DNA of 64,000 nucleotides from Rathayibacter sp. VKM Ac-2804. Its GTDB lineage: Bacteria; Actinomycetota; Actinomycetes; Actinomycetales; Microbacteriaceae. Positions within the stretch are counted from its first letter, which is position 1, and each line of letters starts with the position of its first letter. The notes beneath the pieces are model-generated. The model did no database searches. It saw only the letters and a list, made by a program, of their open reading frames with translations, and was not told where the DNA came from. The position numbers and the translations under genes are program-made. The stretch covers positions 186,001-250,000 of the forward strand of contig NZ_CP047420.1 in NCBI RefSeq assembly GCF_009866655.1, in the 5' to 3' direction. Of the stretch, positions 18,026-27,008 are shown piece by piece.

Positions 18026-19338
18026 GCGGCGCGGTGTCGCTCGGGCGCGAGAGCGCCGGGAGCTCGACGTCGGTACTCACCGTGCACAGCGCGCCGTGGA
18101 TGCTGCCGGTGGCGGGTGAGCCGGTGCGCGACGGGGCGGTCGCCGTGCGCGGCGAGCGGATCGTCGCGGTCGGCCCGCGCGACGCGGTGCTCGCCTCGCT
18201 CCGGGACGAGTCGCCCGCGGTGCGGGAGTGGCCGGGCGCGATCGTCCCGGGGCTCGTCAACGCGCACTCGCACCTGCAGTACACCTGCATGGCCGCGGTC
18301 GGACTCGGCCGGTACGCCGGCTTCGAGGACTGGTCGCGCGCCTTCCAGGAGGTCTACGAGCAGCCGCACGACTGGGGTGCGTCCGCCGCGGCGGGCCTCG
18401 AGATCGCGGTCTCGACCGGGACGACGGCGATCGCGGACATCGTGACCGACCTCGACGCGCTGCGCGTGCTCGAGGACGGCCGTGTGCACGGGATCGCCTA
18501 CTGGGAGCTGATGAGCCTCCTCGAGGACGACTGGCGCGGCAGCGGGCGCGCGATCACCGCGGAGCTGGTGCGCACCTCCGGGGTGACGCGGATCGGGCTC
18601 TCGCCGCACGCCCCGTACTCGCTGGACACCCCGGTGCTGAGCGATCTGACCGGGCTCTCGCAGGAGCTCGGCGTGCGCCGGCACCTGCACCTGGCCGAGT
18701 CGGCCTGGGAGGCGGAGTACACGATGCACGGCCGCGGCGACCTCGCGGAGCAGTGGCGCCGCTGGGGCTACGACGGCTTCCACCTGCTGCGCAACGGCGG
18801 CAGCGCGCTGCGCCCGGTGGCGTACGCCGAGACGATCGGCGCGCTCGGCGAGGACGTGCACATCGCGCACGGGATCTACGTCGATGCGGACGATCGCGAG
18901 ACGCTGCGCCGCACGGGCACCTCCGTGGCCCTCTGCCCGCGCTCGAACGCGGTGATCGGGCTCGACGAGGCGCCGGTCGCGGACTATCTGCGCGAGGGGA
19001 ACGCGATCGCGGTGGGGACGGACTCGCTGTCGTCGACGCCGTCGCTGGACCTGCTCGGGGACGTCGCCGAGCTGTGCCGGATCGCGCGGGCGCAGGGGTA
19101 CGCGGGGCGGGATCTGCACGCGCGGCTGCTGGCGGCGGCGACGCTCGGCGGTGCGGTGGCGATGGGGGCGGCGGGGTCGTTCGGCACGCTCGTGCCCGGG
19201 GCCCTCGCCGATCTCGCGGTGCTGGGCGTGTCCGGTTCTTCGTCCGACGACGTGGTCGCTGCGGTCGTGGAAGACGGCGAGGGGACGGCCCTCGCCACGA
19301 TCATCTCCGGGGAGGTCCGATGGCAGGCGCGGAGGTGA
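18022..19338 (+). CDS. Metal-dependent amidohydrolase (SAH/MTA deaminase, SsnA/TRZ-ATZ family)
   Basis: About 438 residues of the cytosine-deaminase-like amidohydrolase family. Metal ligands are visible: NAHSHLQ (HxH) around residue 75, HLHLAES near 213, AHGIYV near 280 and GTDS near 330; the C-terminal ALADLAVL closes the composite beta domain. Such enzymes deaminate S-adenosylhomocysteine, methylthioadenosine, 5'-deoxyadenosine or triazines. Adjacent SAHase-like proteins and an ECF importer favour an adenosyl-type substrate. I place the start at the GTG of a GTGA overlap with the EcfT stop; an in-frame GTG at 18013 is the alternative. Confidence 0.82.
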   Translation: MSGAVSLGRESAGSSTSVLTVHSAPWMLPVAGEPVRDGAVAVRGERIVAVGPRDAVLASLRDESPAVREWPGAIVPGLVNAHSHLQYTCMAAVGLGRYAGFEDWSRAFQEVYEQPHDWGASAAAGLEIAVSTGTTAIADIVTDLDALRVLEDGRVHGIAYWELMSLLEDDWRGSGRAITAELVRTSGVTRIGLSPHAPYSLDTPVLSDLTGLSQELGVRRHLHLAESAWEAEYTMHGRGDLAEQWRRWGYDGFHLLRNGGSALRPVAYAETIGALGEDVHIAHGIYVDADDRETLRRTGTSVALCPRSNAVIGLDEAPVADYLREGNAIAVGTDSLSSTPSLDLLGDVAELCRIARAQGYAGRDLHARLLAAATLGGAVAMGAAGSFGTLVPGALADLAVLGVSGSSSDDVVAAVVEDGEGTALATIISGEVRWQARR

Positions 19339-19820
19339 GCGGGTTCGTGGACCGGCTCAGCGTGGACGGGCGGGTGCTCGAGCGGGTGCGGCGGCCGGCG
19401 CTCGCCGAGTCGCTGGGGCTGGAGCCGCATCCCGAGGGCGGCTGGTACCGGCGGACGTGGGAGTCGCCGGAGCGGCTGACGCTCGTGGGCGCCGACGGCT
19501 CGGTGCGGGAGCGGCCGGCGGCGACGCTGATCGTGTTCCTGCTGCCGGCGGGCGAGGCGTCGGCCTGGCACCGGGTGTCGTCGGCGGAGACGTGGATCTG
19601 GAACGGGCCCGGCCGGGTGGCCCTGCAGTACGGCGGACTCGGCGAGGAGCCGGAGGACGGGGAGACGGTGGTGCTCGGCTCGGCGTTCGAGGAGTTGCCG
19701 GTGCAGGCGCTGGTGCCGGCCGACGTCTGGCAGCGGACGCTTCCGGCGGCGGAGGACGCGGTGGTGAGCTGCCTGGTGTCGCCGGGCTTCGACTTCGCGG
19801 ACTTCTCGATGCCGGAGTAG
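19320..19820 (+). CDS. Cupin family protein (DUF985 / Cupin_5)
   Basis: 166 residues with the DUF985 pattern: LGLEPHPEGGWYRRTW, TLIVFLLPAGEASAWHRVSSAETWIW, and the C-terminal CLVSPGFDFADFSMPE. These small beta-barrel proteins are of uncertain function, some resembling sugar epimerases. The ATG at 19320 is preceded by GGGGAGG and overlaps the amidohydrolase by 19 bases, so it belongs to the same operon. Two pieces of this gene recur nearly identically at 29102-29228. Confidence 0.82.
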   Translation: MAGAEVSGFVDRLSVDGRVLERVRRPALAESLGLEPHPEGGWYRRTWESPERLTLVGADGSVRERPAATLIVFLLPAGEASAWHRVSSAETWIWNGPGRVALQYGGLGEEPEDGETVVLGSAFEELPVQALVPADVWQRTLPAAEDAVVSCLVSPGFDFADFSMPE

Positions 19821-20042
19821 GGGTGCGGCTGTTGTGAGGGCTTGGTGGAGGCATGACGGCTCGTCGCCAGAGCGGTGCCCGGCAGGACATCGAGACGCTC
19901 GCAGATCGCTTTATCGAGACTGGTCGTCTCAATCGTTGCCTCCTAACGCGCTTCTCCTGTTCACTCGCAGAGTGCAGGTCGACGTCACTCTCATGGGATC
20001 ACTCGGCTCTGTCGGCGACCCCCTGACGAGAGGACGAGGCCG
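19821..20042. other. Gap before the SPFH-ATPase cassette
   Basis: 222 bases with lower GC content than the flanking operon. No coding region with credible features, no REP copy and no hairpin with a T run was seen. It must contain the promoter of the following cassette; I cannot fix the hexamers with confidence. Confidence 0.4.
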
Positions 20043-21299
20043 ATGACCGGAGAAGCCCCGAAGCTTGGCCCCCTGCAGGTCGCGCGGCTTATCGCCGAAG
20101 CCGGCATCGTCGCGCTGTCGACGCCCAGCGTTCCTGGCGCTCTCGCGTCTGCTGTCGGAGCAGACCGGCCCACCGTCGAGTACGTGCAGCAGCTAGGCGA
20201 CGCAGTCCGTGAAATGGCAGAGGAGCACGGCGACGCGCTCAAGATGAGGCAGGACGAGGACGACGAGCGGAGGGAGGAATTCGAGTCCCTCGACGATCCG
20301 CCTGAAGCCCCCGATGACCAGGACGATTCTGCGGACCAGAGAGGGTCCGAGGACCAGGAAGGCTCCGAGGACTTGGAGGGCTCCGAGGGTTCGAAGGACG
20401 CTGAGGACTCGAAGGACTCCGAGGAGCCGGAGGAGGTCGCCGTCGATTCACAGGACACCGATGGAGAGGGCGACAGCGCTCCGGATCTCGACCGCACCGC
20501 CGTCGAGGTGAACCCGGGCGACGACGACGTCGAGGTGGTGACCGCGGACGCCGAACCCGACCACGAAGACGAATCGGAGGCCCTCGTATCGGAGGAAGGC
20601 CCTTCCGAGCAGTCGCAGGATGAGGCACTGGTCTCGTGGGAGGACGACGGACACGCCACGGAGAGCGGCCGTCCTGGCACCGAGGACGGCCTGTCCTCCG
20701 CGCCGGCCGAGAACCCTCCGGACGCAGAGCTGTCGACGGACCATACGACAGCTCCCGCATTTCGAGAGTTGAGTGACGAAACAGAAGATCAGGCGGAGAT
20801 TGCTGAGCCGGATGCGGAGTCGGGCGATAGCGAGACGCTGAACGACGATGATGACGACGGGTGGAGCGTGTTCTGGGAGGACAACGACACGGCCGTCACC
20901 GCTCCGGATGCCGAGATGACCCAGGAGGGGTCAGCGGATCGAGAGGTGCAGGACGTCGAGTCGACCGACACCGAGGACGTCGAAATGAATCAGGTCGATG
21001 CGGTGGACGCTGGGACGGAGAAATCCACCTCCGGTCCAGAGGAGGGAATTGAGCCGAGTGCGGAGCCGAGTGGATCGGTGGAAGGGGGCGACCCGCTGGA
21101 CACCGAGCCGGGTGCCTCGGAGGACCGAGCCGGTCCCTCGGACACGGACACCGACACGGACACGGACACCGACACGGACTCGGACTCGGACACGGACACC
21201 GACACCGACTCGGACTCGGACTCGACGAGCGAGTCGGACACCGACTCCGACGCCTCCGGTGACAGCGACGCCGATTCCGAAGGATCTGGCGCGTGGTAG
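20043..21299 (+). CDS. Highly acidic, low-complexity protein, first gene of the SPFH-ATPase cassette
   Basis: 418 residues, not assignable to a family. Residues 1-65 look folded and helical (GPLQVARLIAEAGIVAL, YVQQLGDAVREMAEEHGDAL). The rest is disordered and dominated by Asp, Glu and Ser, with runs such as GSEDQEGSEDLEGSEGS and a C-terminal SD/TD repeat of ~50 residues, ending in Trp. Two short aromatic islands, VSWEDD near 199 and VFWEDN near 278, interrupt the acid tract and could be docking motifs. No signal peptide or membrane segment. ATG at 20043 with GAGG upstream; 30 bases precede the SPFH gene. Third-position GC is reduced compared with the core genes. Confidence 0.7.
   Translation: MTGEAPKLGPLQVARLIAEAGIVALSTPSVPGALASAVGADRPTVEYVQQLGDAVREMAEEHGDALKMRQDEDDERREEFESLDDPPEAPDDQDDSADQRGSEDQEGSEDLEGSEGSKDAEDSKDSEEPEEVAVDSQDTDGEGDSAPDLDRTAVEVNPGDDDVEVVTADAEPDHEDESEALVSEEGPSEQSQDEALVSWEDDGHATESGRPGTEDGLSSAPAENPPDAELSTDHTTAPAFRELSDETEDQAEIAEPDAESGDSETLNDDDDDGWSVFWEDNDTAVTAPDAEMTQEGSADREVQDVESTDTEDVEMNQVDAVDAGTEKSTSGPEEGIEPSAEPSGSVEGGDPLDTEPGASEDRAGPSDTDTDTDTDTDTDSDSDTDTDTDSDSDSTSESDTDSDASGDSDADSEGSGAW
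21140..21240 (+). repeat. Hexanucleotide-type coding repeat (Asp-Thr / Asp-Ser)
   Basis: The 3' end of the acidic gene is a run of GACACG, GACACC and GACTCG units that encode alternating Asp-Thr and Asp-Ser. Such an array is prone to slippage in whole codon pairs, so the tail length may vary between strains. Confidence 0.75.
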
Positions 21300-21329
21300 C
21301 GCCGACAGGACGACGAGGAGAGAAGACTC

Positions 21330-22922
21330 ATGGGTAAATTCGTGGCCGCGATGCAGGACTACGCCGGTCGGACGCACCCCAATCCCGGTGGGCTTTTCGT
21401 CGTCTACAGGAACGGTGAATACCTCCGGACGGCGGTTCCGGGGACGGTCGTTCGACGGCTCTTCGGTGCGGCGCCGTGGACGGGCAAAGTGCAGCTGCTC
21501 CCGGTGCGGATCGAGGGAGTGGAGATCAAGCGGACCCTCGTCGACGTCCGAACGGCGGACGGCCGCGTCCTGCCGTCCGTGAGCGTCCTCGCCAGCGTGG
21601 TCATCGATCCCACCGACTCCTACGCCTCCTTCGTCGCCTTCGCCGCGGGCAACCGAGTGGACTTCGAGAAGGAGTTGATCGCCCTCGCCACTGCCGCCAT
21701 CGAGGACATGATGCGGTCCGTTGTCGCGACGAGGACTCACGACGATTTGACCGAGAAGTCGTTCATGACCGTCATCGATCAGTGGCGCGCCGAGCAGCTA
21801 CCAGTCGCGTCAGTCCTTAAGGTCAGCGGCATTCTCGAGGCGACTTTCACTCCCTCCGCGGTCGTGACCTCGGCGGTGACGGCTGCGCAAGTGGTCCAGC
21901 TGGCCGCGGTGACAGCGGAGCAGGACGTCGATCTGGCCGCGGTCGCTCTCGATCGCGATCGAAAGCTCGGACGGATCGCACTCCGTCGGGAGAAAAAGCT
22001 CGGCGGGATCGATCTGCAGCTGGAGCTAGCGAAGAAGGCGCGCCAGCTTCGGCTCGATACGGTGGAGGCGCAGAACCTCGGGGCTCTGGAAGCCACACGG
22101 CTCGGGCAGCAGCGCGCGCAGGCCCTGGAGCAGATCCTGGCCGATGCAGAGCAGGAGGAGCTCCGCTCGCTCGGTGAGATCGCGCTGAAAAAGAAGTTGT
22201 CGGTCGAGTGGGCCGAGCTCGGAGTGCTGCTGGGCGTGCCGACGCTCTGGCTCATGTACCCGGAGCGTTACGAGAAGCAGGCTGCCGAGGCGAATACCGC
22301 TCTGCTCGCACTCATCACCGGCGACCCGAAGGAGTTCATGCGCCGCTTCCCGGCTGTGGCGGCCCAACTCCGTGCCGATTCCGCAGCCCGCCTGCCACAG
22401 TCAAGCCTGACCGGCCGGGGTGAGCCGGTGATCGAACGGGACGCGATCCGTGACTCCGTCGCTGCCGAGGAGGGTGCTCTAGTCCGGGACCAGAAGCTCG
22501 AGAACGCCTGGCGAGGCGTGTTCGGCAGTCGGCCGGAGGGGATTGCGGGCTTCTCCCGAGGAAGAGAGGCGACTGTGATTGTGGTGAGCCTGGACGCCGT
22601 TGACGCCGGGCAGATCCCGCAGGAGCGCTTCGCGTCGCTTCTGCAGTGCTCGACGGTGTCCGTCCGGGTGCTGCGACCGGGCACGGTGCAGGAGATCGTG
22701 GCGGAGTGGTTCGCCTCGTCTGGTGCGGACGCGGCTCTCGAAGTGGACTCACTTCTTCGCGACGGTGTCCTCGAGATCCGTATCCGAGGGCCTCTCCTGG
22801 CGGCCAAGAACGCCATGGACGAGCTCGACGATCCGAACGAGACGGCGACGACCGCCCTGAACGCGCTCTTCGTCCACGTCGACCGTGTAGACGTCGACCT
22901 CGACGATGGACCGGTGGGATGA
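21330..22922 (+). CDS. SPFH/band-7 (stomatin-prohibitin-like) domain protein
   Basis: 530 residues. The N-terminal ~190 residues have the band-7 layout: GLFVVYRNGEYLRTAVPGT, VEIKRTLVDVRTADGRVLPSVSVLASVVID and a helical stretch EKELIALATAAIEDMM. A long alpha-helical, coiled-coil-prone region follows (about 190-295, with DRDRKLGRIALRREKKLGG and QRAQALEQILADAEQEE). The C-terminal 150 residues form a separate domain of unknown kind. There is no clear N-terminal membrane anchor. SPFH proteins oligomerise as membrane-associated rings. It starts 30 bases after the acidic gene and its stop overlaps the ATPase start (ATGA), so they are translationally coupled. Confidence 0.7.
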   Translation: MGKFVAAMQDYAGRTHPNPGGLFVVYRNGEYLRTAVPGTVVRRLFGAAPWTGKVQLLPVRIEGVEIKRTLVDVRTADGRVLPSVSVLASVVIDPTDSYASFVAFAAGNRVDFEKELIALATAAIEDMMRSVVATRTHDDLTEKSFMTVIDQWRAEQLPVASVLKVSGILEATFTPSAVVTSAVTAAQVVQLAAVTAEQDVDLAAVALDRDRKLGRIALRREKKLGGIDLQLELAKKARQLRLDTVEAQNLGALEATRLGQQRAQALEQILADAEQEELRSLGEIALKKKLSVEWAELGVLLGVPTLWLMYPERYEKQAAEANTALLALITGDPKEFMRRFPAVAAQLRADSAARLPQSSLTGRGEPVIERDAIRDSVAAEEGALVRDQKLENAWRGVFGSRPEGIAGFSRGREATVIVVSLDAVDAGQIPQERFASLLQCSTVSVRVLRPGTVQEIVAEWFASSGADAALEVDSLLRDGVLEIRIRGPLLAAKNAMDELDDPNETATTALNALFVHVDRVDVDLDDGPVG

Positions 22923-25402
22923 CGAGACCCTCGCGCCAGGCGCGGTCGTTCGAGGTCAAGCGTGGCCGGTGGATCTGGATGCACCGCGTGCCGTACATCC
23001 CCGACGTCGGCGCCGATGTTGACCGTGTCGATGTCGTCAACCTTTTGCACGGATTCCATGCTCTAGCCGAATCGATCGCCCGCGAGTCCATCGGGGACTG
23101 TGTCGTCCAGATCAGGCTTCTCGCCGCCGAAGGTGAGATCGGTGCTCCAACGGCAGTGGTGCCGGTGATCGTCGGTCGAGGAGAGTCGTTGGCCGTCGCC
23201 GAGCGAATCGAGCGCCTGGTTCGCGCGACGTTACCCGCCGAGGTGCCGCTGGATCCCGTCTCTTCCTCGGTGGAGCTGCGAGTTCTGCTCCGGCACGGAC
23301 TCGCGGACGAGGCGACGACGGGCCAGGTCGTGGAGATCAGGAGACGAGTTGATGAAGCCGGCGCCGAGCCGGCGATCATCCTCGAGGACGAACCCGCACT
23401 CCCGGCTGTGCTGCGATGGTCGGCTGATGACGGCGGGCTGCGTCATGCCGCGTCGGTGCTCGCTCAGCAGGGCTCTGAGGCGGCGATCTTGCTCCACATG
23501 GAGCCGGCGGAGCCCACGGCGGAGCTTCTCGACCACCTCCAGAGCATTCTCCGAGATGTAGCACGCGACGGCGACGCCGGCACGAACCCTCTCCGCTTCG
23601 CCATCGCCAAGGAGTACCGGCAGCGTCTTCGGGACCTGCCCCGCGCGAGCCTGCGCCTCCGGGTGGCCATCGCCTCCCACCGCGAGATCGCACCCGGCCT
23701 CGCCGAGGCTGTGGGCATGGCCCTCACCGCGCAGGAAGGGTACGCCATTGCCACCCCGAGCGGTCCCCGGGAGCGTATTCGTGCTGAGGAGCTCTTCCTC
23801 GATCTGCGGGCTCCGGAGTGGGACCCGCACGAGGTCCCGGAGATCGCGGAACTGCAGTCAATCGCCGATACGTACGAAGCGGCGACAGTGGTCAGACTGC
23901 CCTCGCCTCTCCGCGGAGGCACAATCGGCCTTCCGAGCCGACCAGTGTCGACACTTCCCCGTGCTGCGGAGCCCGCGCGGAGGAGGGAGGAGCTGGGAGT
24001 GACCGTCGGTGATGCTCACGGCGGGGGCCGGGCACGACTCTCCCTGGACGAGTTGAACCGGCACTTGCTCGTCGCCGGACTGCCAGGGTTCGGGAAGACG
24101 GTGACCACGCAATCGATCCTCGCCCGGCTGTGGCACGAGCATCGAGTCCCGTTCCTTGTGATCGACCCGGCGAAGAGCGATTACGACCGCCTGGTGGCGC
24201 ACCTGCGGGCAGGAACGGAGCACGGTACGGGGGCGGGTCGCGGTGAAAACGAGCCACTGATCCGTCGGATCTCGCTCGGACCCGATGCGGTCGCATTCAA
24301 CCCCTTCGGAGTGCCGCCGGGTGTCTCGACCAGCGCCCACGCTTCTCGGGTCATCGCGGCCTTCGATGCGGCCTTCTCCTTCAGCGTCCACTGGCCTCTC
24401 GCCTACATCACTCTGGGGAGAGCGGTCTTCCTTGCTTATGAGAACTCGGAGGAAGGACCGCCGACACTGCGGGTCGTCGAGTCCACCCTTCGTGAACTCA
24501 TCGGCGGCTCTGACTTCCGCGGCGACGCGAAGGCGAACCTGCTGGCGTCGCTCCTCGGTCGCCTCGAGTACCTGCGCCGCGGTCCGCTAGGGACAGCGCT
24601 AGACGGTGATGCACATGAGGTACTCGACTACGAAGAGCTCCTACGGTCTCCTGCCGTGATCGAGCTGCGAGGGTTCAGTGGCTCGCTGGAGCGGTCACTG
24701 GTCTTCGCCCTCCTCCTAGCGGGCGCGATCTCGTACCGAGAGGCGCATCCCGTTCACGGTCGTCTAGGGCACGTCATCGTGCTGGAGGAAGCGCATCGAG
24801 TGCTCTCCACTTCGGGTACGGGTGCCTCGGAGGGGGTGCGCCTCTTCGTCGAGGCAATTGCGGAGCTCAGGGGCAGCGGCCAAGGGTTCATGGTCGTCGA
24901 CCAGGCCCCGACTCAGCTCGATCCAGGAGTGTTGAAACTCTCCGGCTCCATCCTGACCCACCGCCTGGTCGAGCTCGACGAGCGGACCGTCATCGGATCC
25001 GCACTCCTGCTCGACCAGCGGCAGTCGGAGGACCTCGCACGTCTGGATCGAGGTGAGGTCGTTCTGCACAGTAGCTCCCGGTCCGTCGGCGTCGTGGTCG
25101 ATGTGCAGCCTGTACCGGAGCTCGTCGACGGAGTCGATCTGCGGGTGGCTCTCAACCCTCCGCCGTGGATGCCCGTGCGCGACTCGCCGGGACGAGTGAC
25201 GTGGACATCCGCGGACGAGGTCTTCGAGCAGCTGCTCGCGCGAGGTGATGATCCGACGACCATGGTCGCGGAGGGCTTGCGAGCGCTCCTGCTTCGAAGG
25301 AACGACGACATCGCCGCCGCCGTGGAGGACTACGCAGCATTCCACCTCCTGATCAGAGAGCACCGCCGCGGACGGCGGACGAGCAGTACGGAGACGACCT
25401 GA
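22919..25402 (+). CDS. HerA/VirB4-type (DUF87) P-loop ATPase
   Basis: 827 residues. The first ~360 residues are an unassigned domain beginning with a basic segment (SFEVKRGRWIWMHRVPYIP). The ATPase core has HLLVAGLPGFGKTVTTQS (Walker A near residue 385), LVIDPAKSDYDRL (the DUF87 IDPAK-Y motif), Walker B VIVLEEAHRVL near 619 and a following GQGFMVVDQAPTQLD segment. This is the hexameric HerA/FtsK/VirB4 class that translocates DNA or protein through a ring. No NurA nuclease, SIR2 or conjugation genes are next to it; its partners here are the SPFH and acidic proteins. Start ATG overlaps the SPFH stop; the stop overlaps the next ATG. Confidence 0.82.
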   Translation: MTRPSRQARSFEVKRGRWIWMHRVPYIPDVGADVDRVDVVNLLHGFHALAESIARESIGDCVVQIRLLAAEGEIGAPTAVVPVIVGRGESLAVAERIERLVRATLPAEVPLDPVSSSVELRVLLRHGLADEATTGQVVEIRRRVDEAGAEPAIILEDEPALPAVLRWSADDGGLRHAASVLAQQGSEAAILLHMEPAEPTAELLDHLQSILRDVARDGDAGTNPLRFAIAKEYRQRLRDLPRASLRLRVAIASHREIAPGLAEAVGMALTAQEGYAIATPSGPRERIRAEELFLDLRAPEWDPHEVPEIAELQSIADTYEAATVVRLPSPLRGGTIGLPSRPVSTLPRAAEPARRREELGVTVGDAHGGGRARLSLDELNRHLLVAGLPGFGKTVTTQSILARLWHEHRVPFLVIDPAKSDYDRLVAHLRAGTEHGTGAGRGENEPLIRRISLGPDAVAFNPFGVPPGVSTSAHASRVIAAFDAAFSFSVHWPLAYITLGRAVFLAYENSEEGPPTLRVVESTLRELIGGSDFRGDAKANLLASLLGRLEYLRRGPLGTALDGDAHEVLDYEELLRSPAVIELRGFSGSLERSLVFALLLAGAISYREAHPVHGRLGHVIVLEEAHRVLSTSGTGASEGVRLFVEAIAELRGSGQGFMVVDQAPTQLDPGVLKLSGSILTHRLVELDERTVIGSALLLDQRQSEDLARLDRGEVVLHSSSRSVGVVVDVQPVPELVDGVDLRVALNPPPWMPVRDSPGRVTWTSADEVFEQLLARGDDPTTMVAEGLRALLLRRNDDIAAAVEDYAAFHLLIREHRRGRRTSSTETT

Positions 25403-26772
25403 TGGCGAAAGACTCGACCGAGATCATCAGCACCGACTTCGATCCGATCATCGTCGTGGACGCGCCGAGTCGCAGCGCGGCCGAGGTTCGGGCGCTCTCG
25501 CTGGCAGGTCTCCTGATAATCGTTCTGACGAACGCGGTCCTCGTCACGACTGCGTGGATTCCCGAGCTCGCCGTCGTGCCGGGGTACCAGCAGCTGGTCT
25601 CTCAGCTGTCGCCCCTCGCCGCCTTCGACCCCGCCGTGCCCTGGTGGCCCGAGACCGCGACATCAGCGGCACTGCCCGGAGCCGTGCTCCTCCTCGGTGC
25701 GAGCATCGTCCATCTGTTGATGCGACACACCGGGCCGGTCTTCCGACCTGTCCTGATCGGCGCGGCGGCGGCCGTCGCCATCGCCGCGATCGTGATGGTG
25801 ATTGTTACGCTCGTCAGCGGCGACGCTACAGCGAACATCACGGGTTTGCTGCTGATCGCCACGACGACTGTGCTCGTCGTCCTCGTCGCCGTCCGGCAGG
25901 CGCACGTGGCGAGCGACTCGCTGCCGTCGCCGCCTCGTGGGGCGAGATGGCTGATCGTCTACCTCGCCGTCCTGCCCCTGCCTCTCGCGGTTGGTCGCGC
26001 ACTGCAAGGGCAGGCTCTCGCGGGAGCCGGGTACTCGGTCAGCGGAGCGAACAGCGGCGTAGAGTTCGCTGCACTCCTCACGCCAGCATCCTTGCTGCTT
26101 TACCTCGTCGGCGCGACAGCCGGAGTCGTCGTTTGGGCCACGGTCCTCCTCCTACCTCCCTGGCAGGGTCGTTCACTGGTTGCTCCCGCCGTGCTCGGGG
26201 GGTTGGCCATCGGCGCGACGGTCGGGGTCGTCGGGCCCTACGCCTCGTCCGCCGCCGCCGGGCGAGCTCAAGAGATAGCGGTCGGCGCGCCTGATGCCGC
26301 CGTCTGGGACGCTTGCAGCATCCGTCACTGGCCCGCAGACCCGGCTCAGACCTTCACGCTGACTGGGGAGGGCTGTACCGAGATCACCTCCTACTCAGGA
26401 TTCATCAGGATCGGCGGCGGCAACTTGAACGCTGTCTTCGAGAACGACGGAGTGATGACCGACGCTGATGGGAACTCGCTGAGCGCACGAGTCGTCTCTG
26501 CGGTCTGGGGTTACACGGTGGTGGCAGTGGCGGCTTCGCCGTACCAGTTCGAGCCGAACAGCTTGTATTCCTTCGATGGACGGGACGGCCGCCTCCTCTG
26601 GAGCTTCCAATGCCCAGGAGGCGGCCATATTGCTACGCGATTTGTCGCCGCCGAAAGCGGGGACGATCCCGCGACCGGTGCGGTGACCGCAGCGGGAGAA
26701 GCTCCAGGAGTCATTGCCCGGTGCGGCGAGGATATGGTGCGCCTGGATCCGGCAACGGGCGCCCTCCTTTGA
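25402..26772 (+). CDS. Seven-TM membrane protein with truncated PQQ-type beta-propeller domain
   Basis: 456 residues. Seven transmembrane helices are predicted by eye at about 32-54, 86-107, 115-137, 143-163, 183-201, 226-252 and 259-281. An outer domain with PQQ/quinoprotein-like repeats follows: SLYSFDGRDGRLLWSF and MVRLDPATGALL. The stop TGA (26770-26772) falls exactly where the repeat consensus G-x-L-L-W requires TGG, so the reading frame looks prematurely closed by a nonsense change. Overlaps the ATPase stop by 1 base (TGATG), so it belongs to the same cassette. Function unknown; probably the membrane and exterior part of the system. Confidence 0.68.
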   Translation: MAKDSTEIISTDFDPIIVVDAPSRSAAEVRALSLAGLLIIVLTNAVLVTTAWIPELAVVPGYQQLVSQLSPLAAFDPAVPWWPETATSAALPGAVLLLGASIVHLLMRHTGPVFRPVLIGAAAAVAIAAIVMVIVTLVSGDATANITGLLLIATTTVLVVLVAVRQAHVASDSLPSPPRGARWLIVYLAVLPLPLAVGRALQGQALAGAGYSVSGANSGVEFAALLTPASLLLYLVGATAGVVVWATVLLLPPWQGRSLVAPAVLGGLAIGATVGVVGPYASSAAAGRAQEIAVGAPDAAVWDACSIRHWPADPAQTFTLTGEGCTEITSYSGFIRIGGGNLNAVFENDGVMTDADGNSLSARVVSAVWGYTVVAVAASPYQFEPNSLYSFDGRDGRLLWSFQCPGGGHIATRFVAAESGDDPATGAVTAAGEAPGVIARCGEDMVRLDPATGALL

Positions 26773-26924
26773 TCCACGCTTCAGGACAAAATGGCGGATT
26801 CGGCGCGCGGTTTCACGGTCGCGACCACTGGGAGGTCTTTCCCGGGGGAGAGGACCCAGGCGTCTCCGTCTTCACAGCGGGCGGACGCGCGGTTGTCCGG
26901 TTGCTGACAGTCGTCTTCGCTTGA
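26773..26924 (+). pseudogene. Degenerate 3' continuation of the beta-propeller domain
   Basis: After the TGA the same frame stays open for 44 codons (STLQDKMADSARGFTVATTG ...). A second frame then reads PGGEDPGVSVFTAGGRAVV and stops at 26924. Together this looks like the lost end of the propeller, with one nonsense change and one frameshift near 26840. The evidence is compositional and positional, not an alignment. Confidence 0.45.
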
Positions 26925-27008
26925 GGCCGCGGGCAGCGAGAGGTCTCGAGATGCCTGACTCGGCGTCGCACGCATCGGGCGGGGCTATTGAGTCGCTTAG
27001 CAGATTCG

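Noticed and set aside
19834..20046. Small plus-strand open frame before the acidic gene
   Set aside because: No ribosome-binding site, no family features, overlaps the next start; treated as non-coding.
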